In this document: piece by piece, positions 51,267 to 60,645 of the stretch | Numbering within the stretch: the first letter of the stretch is position 1 | Layout of the letters: each line of letters opens with the position of its first letter | Assembly (NCBI GenBank): GCA_045802605.1 | Contig: JBJMQS010000056.1 | Coordinates: forward strand, 124,001 to 188,000 | Reading direction: 5' to 3' | Source of the DNA: JBJMQS01 sp045802605 | Lineage (GTDB): Bacteria; Planctomycetota; Planctomycetia; Gemmatales; Gemmataceae | DNA length: 64,000 nucleotides | Notes under the pieces: generated by a model | Databases searched by the model: none | Told to the model about the DNA's origin: nothing | What the model saw: only the letters and a program-made list of their open reading frames with translations | Program-made: the position numbers and the translations under genes

Positions 51267-54140
51267 ATGAAGTCATTCTTGCGTCGAACGTACCAGACTC
51301 GCCGTTCCTTGAAGCCAGGGAGCCGCTACCGCACGCGGTTGGAGGTAATGCCGCTGGAAGGCCGCGACGTTCCCTCAACTTACACCGTTAATCTCACCGG
51401 CGATGCCGGTGGAGCCGGCGGGCAAAGTTCAACGACAACGTCGGGAGATTTGCGATGGTGCATCGTGACCGCACAAAATCATGCGGGGGATGATTCGATC
51501 GTTTTTGACAAAACAGTTTTTGCATCGAACACCACGATTAGCCTCGCGACATCCGAGTTGTCGATTTCGAATTCGTTAACGAGTGCTAATAGCCTGAGCA
51601 TCAAGAACCAAGCTAAGGGCCACATTACCGTTAACGCTCCCTCTAGCGATCGGGTTTTAGAAATAAACGCAAATGGCGACTATGTCAGCATCCAAAATCT
51701 CGACTTCGAGGGTGGCGACGTCGCGGGTGATGGGGGCGGGATTCTATCTACTGATACGAAACTCGATATGACGAGTTGCACGATCACGATGAACACGGCA
51801 TCAGGGAATGGTGGTGGAATCTGTGCGACGGGCGGAGATTTAACACTTTACAAATGCCAATTAGGGTCAGACCCAACGGTCTCATCCGGCGGTAACACCG
51901 CCGGCGTGTATGGTGGAGGGCTTTTCGCGGACTCAGTGGGTATCGGAGCCAACAGCGACTCGATGGGTGTCTCTCTGAGTAGTTGCACTGTCGGGTTCAA
52001 TTTGGCCGGATACGATGGGGGCGCCTTAAACCTCAGAAACGGCCCTGTGTATATCGGCGATACAACTATCGCACAGAGCGTAACGACTAATGGCGACGGC
52101 GGGGCTATCTGGGCTACAAACATCGATCTATTCATGGTGACAACCACGATCGACGTCGGTAGTGCCCCCGCCGGTCAAGGAGGCGGACTTTTCTTAAACA
52201 GTGTCTCGTCAGCTTTTATCGACGGCTCGCAAATTCTTAACGGCATTGCGAATGGCGTAGGGGGTGGATGCTCCATTACGGGGGGCGGCGTCATCGCATT
52301 CGACTCTGACGTTTTCGGAACGGTGGCCGCCCCCAACTCGACGGCCAGCGGCGGTGCAGGCCTTTCAGTGCACGATAGTAGTGCGGACGTTACAGTGACG
52401 AATTCCTCGTTCGAGGGCAACGTATGTGGATTGGGCGCGTCGGGGGGCGGCGTGCAACTGGACAACGACACGGGCGATATCATCTTCGACGGGTGCACAA
52501 TATCACAAAACGTAACCGACAACTTAGGTGGCGGGTTTTGCATCACGCTCGTTGGCAACGTCTCAATTTCAAACTGCTTGATAAATTACAACCTCGCGCA
52601 CATTGACCCGTATTTGATGACCGGCGACTATGACGGCGCTGGCGTATTCATCGGCGGGAACGACACGACACGTTTTAGTGGCTCAATGTCAGTTTCCCTG
52701 ACCGATTGCACTATTAGCAACAATGACGCTGATGGCCACGGCGGCGGAATCTCTATCCTTGACACTCCAACGGTAGTGGTCATCAATCGCTGTGAGGTCG
52801 ATGATAACGGCGCAGGTGCGTCAGGCGGCGGCATCGCGATCGATGCCTCCCTTGCAGTAGCTATTAAGAACTCTGCAATCTGCTCAAATTCGGTGCAGGA
52901 CATTGTTGGTAATTACGGTGGCGGCATCGCCATCCTGAATGGTGTGTCTCAAGATTCAACGACTTATAACATTCAAAGCTGCACGATATATGGTAATTAC
53001 GCTGAGCGCGGCGGCGGAATCGCCGTCCAAGCGACCTCTTCATATGAAGCCTGTCATATCTACAATACGACGATCTCAGGCAACACGGCCCATACGCCGT
53101 ATTTTGGTCAGTTTTCCTATGGCGGCGGCATCTATTTCTATGATTTCAACACTTCTGGCGTATTCGAATTACTCAGTACCATTGTCGCCGACAATAAGGC
53201 GCCTGCAAATGCCGGTCCCGATGTCAGGGCGGGCGGCACACACGTTACTGCCAACTACTGTCTTATCGGAATCAAAGATAATTTTAGTTTTGGGCTCGCA
53301 ACGCCCGGTAGCAGTAACAACATAATAGGAACCCCCTCTGCGCCTGAATCTCCCGGATTCATTACGGGCATTCCCGATTATCACGGTGGACCGACCAAGA
53401 CAATATCGTTGACGTCAACTAGTAAGGCTATTGACGCTGGTTCCAACCCGCTTGGTCTTAGCTATGACCAGCGCGGGGTAGGATATCCCCGAACGTATAC
53501 CCTAACCGGCTCCCCGCCCGGCGATGGAACCGACATTGGCGCCTATGAATTGTCCAGTGTTCCGATGGTAGCATCCATTGTGCTTGACAATGATGGCACT
53601 GGTACGGTCGTCGGCGGTGTCCAGGATAGCGTTCAACGCTCGGAAGTCCGGCGTATCATCGTGACGTTCACTGAAGAGGTAAGCTTCACTGGGGCCACCG
53701 TGGCTGGTGCGTTTACCCTTGCACGTAGCAGTGCTAGCTACAGCACCGGCACGGTGGGGTCGGTCGGCACTTTGTACGCCACCCCGAGTTCAGGGCTCAT
53801 CTCGTCGGTGACCATCACGTTTTCTGGCAGTCAGACGGACTCTTCGGGTTCACTGGTTGACGGGGTCTATAACTTCACAATAGACGCCTCTCAAATCAGC
53901 GGTCAGCTTGGTAATCTCAATAGCGGGACGAATGTCTCTATTACCGGGTCGGTGGCCAATAAGTGGTTTCGATTCTTTGGAGACGCCAACGGCGATGGAA
54001 CCACCGATCAATCCGACTATCTACTATTCCGCAATGTGATCGCCGGCGGAACGAATTCCACCTTTGACTACGACAACGACGGCGATGTGGACCAGTCGGA
54101 TTACCTTGCATTCCGCAATCGGCTCGCAGGAGCACCATGA
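51267..54140 (+). CDS. Secreted right-handed beta-helix protein with dockerin
   Basis: 957 residues. Basic N-terminus followed by LEVMPLEGRDVPS at ~25-37, the planctomycete motif. Residues ~40-760 form a Gly-rich parallel beta-helix (pectate lyase/polymorphic outer membrane protein type): many coils with G-G-G-I and C-T-I-x-x-N, such as SCTITMNTASGNGGGI, DCTISNNDADGHGGGI and SCTIYGNYAERGGGIAV. A choice-of-anchor-like region follows (GTDIGAYELS). At ~770-880 there is an Ig-like domain (RRIIVTFTEEVSF). The last ~60 residues contain two Ca-binding dockerin-like loops (DANGDGTTDQSD and DYDNDGDVDQSD). Surface or secreted carbohydrate-binding or adhesive role likely. Start ATG is preceded by CTGGAGATACCG. 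Confidence 0.88.
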   Translation: MKSFLRRTYQTRRSLKPGSRYRTRLEVMPLEGRDVPSTYTVNLTGDAGGAGGQSSTTTSGDLRWCIVTAQNHAGDDSIVFDKTVFASNTTISLATSELSISNSLTSANSLSIKNQAKGHITVNAPSSDRVLEINANGDYVSIQNLDFEGGDVAGDGGGILSTDTKLDMTSCTITMNTASGNGGGICATGGDLTLYKCQLGSDPTVSSGGNTAGVYGGGLFADSVGIGANSDSMGVSLSSCTVGFNLAGYDGGALNLRNGPVYIGDTTIAQSVTTNGDGGAIWATNIDLFMVTTTIDVGSAPAGQGGGLFLNSVSSAFIDGSQILNGIANGVGGGCSITGGGVIAFDSDVFGTVAAPNSTASGGAGLSVHDSSADVTVTNSSFEGNVCGLGASGGGVQLDNDTGDIIFDGCTISQNVTDNLGGGFCITLVGNVSISNCLINYNLAHIDPYLMTGDYDGAGVFIGGNDTTRFSGSMSVSLTDCTISNNDADGHGGGISILDTPTVVVINRCEVDDNGAGASGGGIAIDASLAVAIKNSAICSNSVQDIVGNYGGGIAILNGVSQDSTTYNIQSCTIYGNYAERGGGIAVQATSSYEACHIYNTTISGNTAHTPYFGQFSYGGGIYFYDFNTSGVFELLSTIVADNKAPANAGPDVRAGGTHVTANYCLIGIKDNFSFGLATPGSSNNIIGTPSAPESPGFITGIPDYHGGPTKTISLTSTSKAIDAGSNPLGLSYDQRGVGYPRTYTLTGSPPGDGTDIGAYELSSVPMVASIVLDNDGTGTVVGGVQDSVQRSEVRRIIVTFTEEVSFTGATVAGAFTLARSSASYSTGTVGSVGTLYATPSSGLISSVTITFSGSQTDSSGSLVDGVYNFTIDASQISGQLGNLNSGTNVSITGSVANKWFRFFGDANGDGTTDQSDYLLFRNVIAGGTNSTFDYDNDGDVDQSDYLAFRNRLAGAP

Positions 54141-54149
54141 CGGATTTCT

Positions 54150-54183
54150 CCGGTCGCCGCTCTGATAGGCGGGCGGCGATCGG
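54150..54183 (+). terminator. 13-bp hairpin after the beta-helix gene
   Basis: Arms 54150-54162 and 54171-54183 pair over 13 bases in the plus-strand RNA when two G-U wobbles are allowed, with an 8-base loop. It begins 10 bases after the stop and is followed by ggttcttt, a weak T-stretch. In the complementary RNA those two pairs would be mismatches, so plus-strand function is favoured. Confidence 0.6.
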
Positions 54184-54236
54184 GGTTCTTTCGAGTTAGT
54201 TGCAGGATTGATTTGCCCAGCAAGGTATGATGCCTG

Positions 54237-57200
54237 ATGATGTCCAAGTCTCGCAATCGTAAGTCGTTCGTTTCGCTGCATTTGCAGCGCCTGGAGGATC
54301 GTCTTGCGCCGGCAGGCATTATCTCGCTAGTTAGCCAAGCCGAGCCGTCTCTCTACGCGGATACTGGCGGAGCCAACTCCTACATTGACCACGATCCGGA
54401 ATCGGGGCCACGCATGCCCCACAACTACGTTAGCGCCGATGGCCGCTATACCGTGTTGCTTTCCAATGCGCCGAACCTCATAAGTGCGCAGCTAAACACT
54501 CCTGGCTTCGACACCGCACAGATCGCCGGCGGCGGCAGCGTTTTCGTATACGACCATCTAACCCATGTCGCCGAACTAATTAGCCACAAAGCTGGTGCCA
54601 CTGCAACCGTCGCCAACGGCGTGAGTCTCACCCCCGTGATCAGCGGCGACGGCCGATATGTCGCGTTTTTGAGTCAGGCGACCGATTTGATCCCCGGCAT
54701 GGTCAACACACAGCCGAACGGCAGCCGGGTCAAAAATCTTTATCTGTACGATCGCCAGACCGGGACCATGACGCTGGCGTCGCACGCTTCGAGTAACTTG
54801 CTCAACGGCGCTTCGGCAAATTGCATCTATCCTTGGATCTCCGCCGACGGGCAAGTAATCTCTTTCAGCAGTCAAGCGAATAATCTCACTGCGGGCGTAC
54901 CGAATCAAAATACATTTCACGCCTATCAATACGACCGCACAAGTGGACAGGTAATACTCCTCGATCACGCCAATGGCAGCACCACCGCTGCCAACAATTT
55001 CAGCATCGCCGGGATGATGACTCCCGACGGGCGCTACACCCTTTTATTGAGCCTGGCCAAGAATCTACAATCGACTCTCACTGCAGGCAAAGGCGATGTC
55101 TATCGCTATGACCGGCAAACTAGCAGCCTATTGTTGGTGAGTAAATCCAGCGGCAGCGCGCCGTGGGGCGGCAATGCTCTCAGCCAGGCGACGATGATCA
55201 GCGACGACGGCCGCTGGGTCGCATTCCAAAGTGCCGCGAGCAATCTAGCGGGTGGCTCCAGCGTCGCCAATCAGGTGTATATAACCGATTTGAACACGGG
55301 TGCGGTGACCGTGGTTAGCCACACGCCAGCGGGCGCGACGTCCGGTGGCAATGCGGCGTCAATCAATCCGGTGATGAGTAGCGACGGACGCTATGTCGCC
55401 TATATGAGTCAGGCGACTAACGTTGTCACTAGCTTTACAGCAGGCCACAGTAGCGCAACGTATGACTATTACTATTACGACCGGCTCACCGATCAGACGA
55501 AATTGTTGAGTCACGCGGCCGGTTCATCCACGATGTCCGACAACGCGGGAGCGTCGCCGGTTGGTTTTGCCGCGATCAGCGGCGATGGCGGCACGGTCAT
55601 TTTCCCCGATCTATCCACTAATTTGGTTTCCGGCTTTGTGGATAACAATGGCGCATCAGCCCACGATTTATATCGATTCGACCGCACGAGCGGCACAGTG
55701 ACCTTGTTCAGCGGCCATCTCAGTTCGAACACGATTGGCGGAAATCAAGAAAGTCAATTCGTCGATATTAGCGTCAATGGCAGTACCATCGTCTGGTCAA
55801 CCGCGGCTAGCGACATGATGAGCGGCCTGACCGATACCAACGTCTCCAATGACGTTTACATTCGTGACGCCGCGTCCGGAGCAACGGATGTCGCTACCCG
55901 CCGCATCGCCATTTCGCTGACGGCTGGCTCATTACCGGCCCAAGTCAATAATGGTGTCATGCCGGGACCGAAGTCGAGCGCGGATGGCCGGTACATCGTC
56001 TACACGAGTGCGGCCACGAATCTGGTACCTGGGCAGCAAAGCGGCGAACAAATGGAGAATGTGTTTCTGACTGACCGGGTTAGTGGGACCACGGTCTTGG
56101 TAAGTCACGCTTATGACAGCACGATTAAGGGCGCCAATGATCAAAGCGGAGTTCCCGTCATCAGCGCGGACGGGCGCTACATCGCCTATTGCAGTTGGGC
56201 TGGCGATTTGATCCCGAATTTCGTCGACGGCAATGGCGGCCCGGTTCCTGGCACGGGGCCCTATACCAGCACGGACGTCTTTCTCTACGACCGACTCACC
56301 GGCGTTAATACACTTGTAAGTCATCAAGCGGGCAATCTGAACGTTGGCGGCAATTATACCAGCGGTACGTTTTCTCCGTTTCCGGACTGGCTCTTGGCCA
56401 TCAACGCCGATGGACGTTACGTCGCCTATCGAAGCATAGCGACGGACTTAGTAGCCGGGCAAATCGATACGAACATGGTCGTAAACAACGTTCTCTTAAA
56501 CGACGGGGTTACCGGCGAGGATGTATTCGTCTACGATCGCACCACGGGCGCCAACACGTTAGTCAGCCACGCAGCGGGTTCAGCCGTGACGGCCGCCAAT
56601 GGCATAAGCATGCAGCCCCATATCAGTGATGATGGGCAGTACATTTCGTACCAATCACGGTCTACAGAACTCATCGCCAATTTCTCGGGTGTCACTGCAA
56701 GTTTATCGGGAAACGCGTACTTATTTGATCAGCAGACTGGAACGAACACTTTAGTGGGCCACGCAGCCAATTCTGTCGCCAGTTCGGGGGACGCATGTGG
56801 AAGTTCTGCCGTCATCAGCGGCGACGGAAGATATGTAGTTTTCGATAGTCAGGCCACCAACATCGTCACGGGGCAAGTGGACAACAACGGGTTAATGGAC
56901 ATATTTCGATACGACCGCCAGAGTGGAATCAACGTCCTGGTAAGCCACACACCAGCTTCAGGGGTTACGACAGGCAATCAGTATTCGAGCCTAGATTCGG
57001 GTTTGCAACTTATTACGACCGATGGCAATCTTGTTGTGTTTGGCAGCTTTTGCTCGAACTTAGTAGCGGGGTTTGTCGGCAACAACTCTGCCTCAATGGG
57101 TCCTAATATCGGAGGTCCCCGGGATGTCTATCTATTTGACGCAACAACGGGATCGGTCACACTGGTTAGCCACGCTCTCGGCTTACCATCATCTGATGGT

Positions 57201-58076
57201 AACAAACCCAGTTCTGCGCCCTCAATCAGCGCCGATGGCAGATTCATTGTATATGCGACAAATGCGACCGATCTGGGCCCTATGCCGTGGACGATAAACT
57301 TGCCGGCTTACGAGGCCGACGGAGTGCAAGTGGCCCTGCTTGATCGTTGGAGCGGAATAACAACTTTGGTGAGCCACTCCATGAGCGGCCAATACCTCGG
57401 CGGCAATTGGGACTCGTATGATCCTTGGATTAGCGCCACTGGTTCCGTGATAACGTTCGCAAGCATGTCGTATGATCTGGTACCTGGTGATTTGAATGAT
57501 GTGCAGGACGTCTTTGCGTACGTTCAACAGCCTCCCACAATCACCTCCGTCGCCTTTGGCTCCGGAAACTCGCGATCTCTTGTCAAGCAACTCGTCGTCA
57601 CTTTCTCTGAACCCGTCTCGTTCATGGGTTCCGTGGCCTCGGCCTTCACGGTGCATCGCACCGGCACCAATGGCACATTGGGCGATGTCACGCTCGCGGC
57701 CAGTCCATCGACAGGGCATGCGAGTTCGGTGACGATCACCTTCTCAGGTAGCCTGACCGAATATGGATCATTGGTCGATGGGCTCTATGACGTCTGGGTT
57801 GATGCGGCGCAAGTCTCCGGTGTGGGCGGAGCGCTTGATGGCAATAGCGATGGCGTCGCCGGCGGCAGCTATCACTTGGTGGGCGCCACGGCGAACAAGT
57901 CCTATCGGTTGTTTGGTGATTCCAATGGCGATGCAGCGGTGGATCAGAATGATTATCTGGTCTTCCGCGATGCGATTTCCGCGGGACCCAGTCAGGTGTT
58001 CGATTTTGACAATTCGGGCGACGTGGATCAAAGCGACTATCTGGCGTTTCGCGAACGAATTGGGATGAGTCCGTGA
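54237..58076 (+). CDS. Secreted TolB-like (PD40) propeller protein with dockerin
   Basis: 1279 residues. HLQRLEDRLAPAG at ~17-29 is the planctomycete motif. Residues ~30-1090 are roughly twenty repeats of I-S-A-D-G-R-Y-V-A-Y-x-S-x-A-T-D-L-V-x-G, each followed by D-V-F-x-Y-D-R-x-T-G and L-V-S-H-A (e.g. ISADGRYIAYCSWAGDLIP, VFVYDRTTGANTLVSHAAG), the PD40/WD40-like propeller type; this amounts to two or three propellers. Residues ~1100-1215 match the Ig-like module of the preceding gene (KQLVVTFSEPVSF). The C-terminus has two dockerin-like loops (DSNGDAAVDQND, DFDNSGDVDQSD). It follows the beta-helix gene by 96 bases. A fragment of this family lies at 22317. Confidence 0.88.
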   Translation: MMSKSRNRKSFVSLHLQRLEDRLAPAGIISLVSQAEPSLYADTGGANSYIDHDPESGPRMPHNYVSADGRYTVLLSNAPNLISAQLNTPGFDTAQIAGGGSVFVYDHLTHVAELISHKAGATATVANGVSLTPVISGDGRYVAFLSQATDLIPGMVNTQPNGSRVKNLYLYDRQTGTMTLASHASSNLLNGASANCIYPWISADGQVISFSSQANNLTAGVPNQNTFHAYQYDRTSGQVILLDHANGSTTAANNFSIAGMMTPDGRYTLLLSLAKNLQSTLTAGKGDVYRYDRQTSSLLLVSKSSGSAPWGGNALSQATMISDDGRWVAFQSAASNLAGGSSVANQVYITDLNTGAVTVVSHTPAGATSGGNAASINPVMSSDGRYVAYMSQATNVVTSFTAGHSSATYDYYYYDRLTDQTKLLSHAAGSSTMSDNAGASPVGFAAISGDGGTVIFPDLSTNLVSGFVDNNGASAHDLYRFDRTSGTVTLFSGHLSSNTIGGNQESQFVDISVNGSTIVWSTAASDMMSGLTDTNVSNDVYIRDAASGATDVATRRIAISLTAGSLPAQVNNGVMPGPKSSADGRYIVYTSAATNLVPGQQSGEQMENVFLTDRVSGTTVLVSHAYDSTIKGANDQSGVPVISADGRYIAYCSWAGDLIPNFVDGNGGPVPGTGPYTSTDVFLYDRLTGVNTLVSHQAGNLNVGGNYTSGTFSPFPDWLLAINADGRYVAYRSIATDLVAGQIDTNMVVNNVLLNDGVTGEDVFVYDRTTGANTLVSHAAGSAVTAANGISMQPHISDDGQYISYQSRSTELIANFSGVTASLSGNAYLFDQQTGTNTLVGHAANSVASSGDACGSSAVISGDGRYVVFDSQATNIVTGQVDNNGLMDIFRYDRQSGINVLVSHTPASGVTTGNQYSSLDSGLQLITTDGNLVVFGSFCSNLVAGFVGNNSASMGPNIGGPRDVYLFDATTGSVTLVSHALGLPSSDGNKPSSAPSISADGRFIVYATNATDLGPMPWTINLPAYEADGVQVALLDRWSGITTLVSHSMSGQYLGGNWDSYDPWISATGSVITFASMSYDLVPGDLNDVQDVFAYVQQPPTITSVAFGSGNSRSLVKQLVVTFSEPVSFMGSVASAFTVHRTGTNGTLGDVTLAASPSTGHASSVTITFSGSLTEYGSLVDGLYDVWVDAAQVSGVGGALDGNSDGVAGGSYHLVGATANKSYRLFGDSNGDAAVDQNDYLVFRDAISAGPSQVFDFDNSGDVDQSDYLAFRERIGMSP

Positions 58077-58505
58077 AGCCAATGTAACTGACTGAAACCG
58101 AGTTTATCAAGACTCGCAGAAGGCGGAGGAGGGTCGCCAATAACTCCGATCGCCATTAGCATCAAGACTGCCATTTGTCCGAGACGCTGTTGAACCGGAT
58201 CGTGAAGATGGCCGGCGTGATGTTTGTGTGCATATTCCCACCATTGAAGATAGCTCGGATGTCTCCGAGTCACTTCCCAACGAATTCCGATGAGTCCTGC
58301 AACGATTGGGGCGGACGAATAATCGCGATTTCATTGCACCTTGTTTCACGTTTTTTGCTCATTGGCTATAACACACTCCTCACGCTTTACAAATATGTCG
58401 CCGAAAGAAATCTTGAGGCGATTTTGACGTTATCGATGATTTCCAGGTCGTATTAACCCATTGATTTCCGCGTAGCCAAATCATGCCTACTGCTCGGAGG
58501 CGAAG
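58077..58505. other. Intergenic stretch without a supported gene
   Basis: A 93-codon plus frame (58175-58456) has no motif and a poor start. Nothing else is visible. Confidence 0.4.
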
Positions 58506-59150
58506 ATGACGCAGGACGAATTTATGCGAATGGTGGCGGACGAGATGATCCGTGACCTGACCAGCAACGCGGCGATCAAGAAATTCGCCGACAACACGGA
58601 CGTCATCGGCGCGTACGCCGAAGCCGGGGTTCGACGGTTCGTGGAAAGGATGATGGCCCCCGCCAGGGTTTCGACGGGCGCGGTCATCAGCGAGAAGCTG
58701 TGCGTGAACCCCAAGCAAGTGCCGCAGATCGATGCCATCATCTGGCAGCCCATGCCGTTCATCCCGATATTCGAGGCGGGCGAATTCGCGCTCGTGCCGT
58801 CGCACAGCGTCCTCGGGATCCTGGAGATCAAGCGTTCCTGCTACAGCTCTGTCGGCGCCGGGATCGCCGAGGTCATCGCGCGCGAGGCAGACCTGGTTGC
58901 TCAGGTGGAAGGCGCTCAGTCCAACAAGCACAGGAAATCAATGGGCGTCATCTGCGTCCGTGAAAAAGACCATGGCGAAAAGGTCCTCAAGGAGCTGATC
59001 GAATCGGACAAGACCGTCGTCTTGATAGACGCGCAGGACGGCGAAATCAAGGCCGACCATGTAGCCGTTTACAAGCTCATCCGCTTTCTGATGGGGCTTC
59101 GAAGCCGCATGTGCGAACTCGAAGGGACGTCGGTCATCACGATCAAATGA
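58506..59150 (+). CDS. DUF6602-like protein with restriction endonuclease-like core
   Basis: 214 residues, ATG 58506 preceded by GGAGG. The core reads RVSTGAVISEKL, then QIDAIIW (Asp76), FALVPSHSVLGILEIKRS (Glu107, Lys109), the D...E-x-K order of the PD-(D/E)XK nuclease fold found in DUF6602. A helical N-terminus (EFMRMVADEMIRDLTSNAAIKKF) and a C-terminal part with HKSMGVICVREKDHG-like strands follow. In this family such proteins occur alone or next to defence genes; here the neighbours are unrelated. Higher GC than its flanks. DNA cleavage activity is inferred only from the core residues. Confidence 0.65.
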   Translation: MTQDEFMRMVADEMIRDLTSNAAIKKFADNTDVIGAYAEAGVRRFVERMMAPARVSTGAVISEKLCVNPKQVPQIDAIIWQPMPFIPIFEAGEFALVPSHSVLGILEIKRSCYSSVGAGIAEVIAREADLVAQVEGAQSNKHRKSMGVICVREKDHGEKVLKELIESDKTVVLIDAQDGEIKADHVAVYKLIRFLMGLRSRMCELEGTSVITIK

Positions 59151-59493
59151 AGTGGCCACGCGTCATTGCGCCTTGGCCGACGGCGGCACTTTCGGGTCGG
59201 GAAGCGCAACGCCCCGCGGGCGAGGCCGGGGCCGCCGGAGTCGCGCTGTCGGAGTTCGATAAATTGGTGTCGGCGGCGCTGACCGTAATTTTGCCACTCG
59301 ATGAGTAGACGTGCGTTAAGACTTGGTCGGTGGTTGAGAAACTCCAGCCCGCGAGCGTAACAGTCGAACTGCCGTCGCCCCAATTCACATTGCCGGCCGA
59401 GGACCCTGAGCCGGTATGATGCAGCTTCACCGCGACTGTTTTGCCCGTATAGCTGACAGCGTCCGCGGTGATCGGACCCATGATTGTAGCCAC
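59143..59493 (-). pseudogene. Fragment of an RHS N-terminal PKD-like domain
   Basis: The translation (DAVSYTGKTVAVKLHHTGSG, NVNWGDGSSTVTLAGWSFS, ADTNLSN) matches residues ~57-135 of the giant RHS protein (DAVAYAGKTVAVRLSHSGSG, SLNWGDGSTTVSLSSWSYS, KDTNLSN). No basic leader with the LE-x-R motif precedes it and no YD repeats follow; the frame runs into Ala/Pro-rich text that overlaps the end of the preceding gene. A remnant of a second RHS gene. Confidence 0.75.
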
Positions 59494-59498
59494 ATTAT

Positions 59499-60351
59499 CT
59501 ACAGGCCAAATTGTTGTCGTGCCGATCCGTCGGCGGCACCGTTTAGCGCCGTGCCTTCGCCGGACCCAAGATCGCAGGATTTAGGTTCTCGGAAAATGAG
59601 GCAACCATAATCGGCTGGACCCAGACGAACAGCAAGTCTAATGGCGGCGTTGCTGTAAGGCAGCGGCGCCGTAAACCATTTCGTTCTTGATTTTGCCGAC
59701 GACTTGGCCTGACCGTCTGAAAACCTCGTCACCGGCAACTTGAAGTGGTCGCCCATTCTTGGTGTAAAGACTGTTACTTCCGCTAATCTGCGAATAAGAC
59801 TTCGTGTTTAGCCCCAACCGATGTCGTGCTTTCTTGGCGAATTGATGGGACTCCAAGCAGAATATTTCTCGAACGCTATGTCCGGTGCGCAAATCCTCAC
59901 GTACTCACGAAGCTTCCAGGATAGGCTTGTTGATCTTGATAAACAGCGTCGAGATCCTCCAATGCAAGGACGCTGCCGGATAAGACTTCAATGCCAGGTC
60001 CGCCATGTAAGCGGCATAACAATTCGGCGACGGCCCACGATGCCGAGATTAAGCCGGACGGTTCATCGGTGCCGTCGAGTTCGGTTCTGGTTGCCAAATG
60101 TTGAGCCGATACTACGGCCTTCCGAAAGCGGAAATTTGCGAGTTGGCTACACCCCGCTTGTCTCGAAGGTGAGTCAATCATGAACGTTGCTAGTAAAGCG
60201 CGGCAGTGGAAAGAATTGGATGGCAGCTCGTGAATCTCATCTCGTTCTTAGCCGCTAGCCAAAGCACGCTTCCCGCATCAGGACATCCGGCAGGAGAGCT
60301 TTGTCGATACCAAACTCGGACAAGTCGATGGAGTGGTCGGGAAGCGCCTTC
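59499..60351. other. Stretch with possible fragments
   Basis: The minus frame 59638-59892 contains SLYTKNGRPLQVAGDEVFRR, then SGQVVGKIKNEMVYG, a repeat pattern (G-x-x-V-x-x-G-D-x-V-F, G-x-V-V-G-K-I) like short beta-strand repeat domains found at the ends of planctomycete surface proteins. It is not a complete gene. Minus frame 59897-60181 is of unclear status. Confidence 0.35.
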
Positions 60352-60645
60352 ATGGAACAGGTTTACCACACAATAGTCGGAAGGGGCGGTCGCTTGGTCA
60401 TACCAGCCCCCGTCCGCGATGCACTACATCTCACCCCAGGAGAAAAGGCGATCGTCACCGTCGTTGACGATGAACTTCGGATTCGCAGTCTCGACGCGAC
60501 GATCCGGGACATTCAAGAACATTGTCGCCAGTATGTCATACCTGGCGTTAGCATCGTGGATGAGTTGATCGCCGAGCGCCGTGCCGAGGCAGCCCGCGAG
60601 GATGCGGTGCTTGCGAACTTCATCGCCAAGAAAATCGATGCCTAG
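60352..60645 (+). CDS. vapB: VapB/AbrB-type antitoxin
   Basis: 97 residues from ATG 60352 (MEQVYHTIVGRGGRLVIP); a TTG 17 codons upstream is less likely. Residues 6-45 form the AbrB/SpoVT DNA-binding fold: IVGRGGRLVIPAPVRDAL followed by GEKAIVTVVDDELRI. The C-terminal helical tail (DELIAERRAEAAREDAVLANF) is the toxin-binding part. It overlaps the toxin gene by 8 bases, typical for vapBC. It should repress its own promoter. Confidence 0.88.
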   Translation: MEQVYHTIVGRGGRLVIPAPVRDALHLTPGEKAIVTVVDDELRIRSLDATIRDIQEHCRQYVIPGVSIVDELIAERRAEAAREDAVLANFIAKKIDA

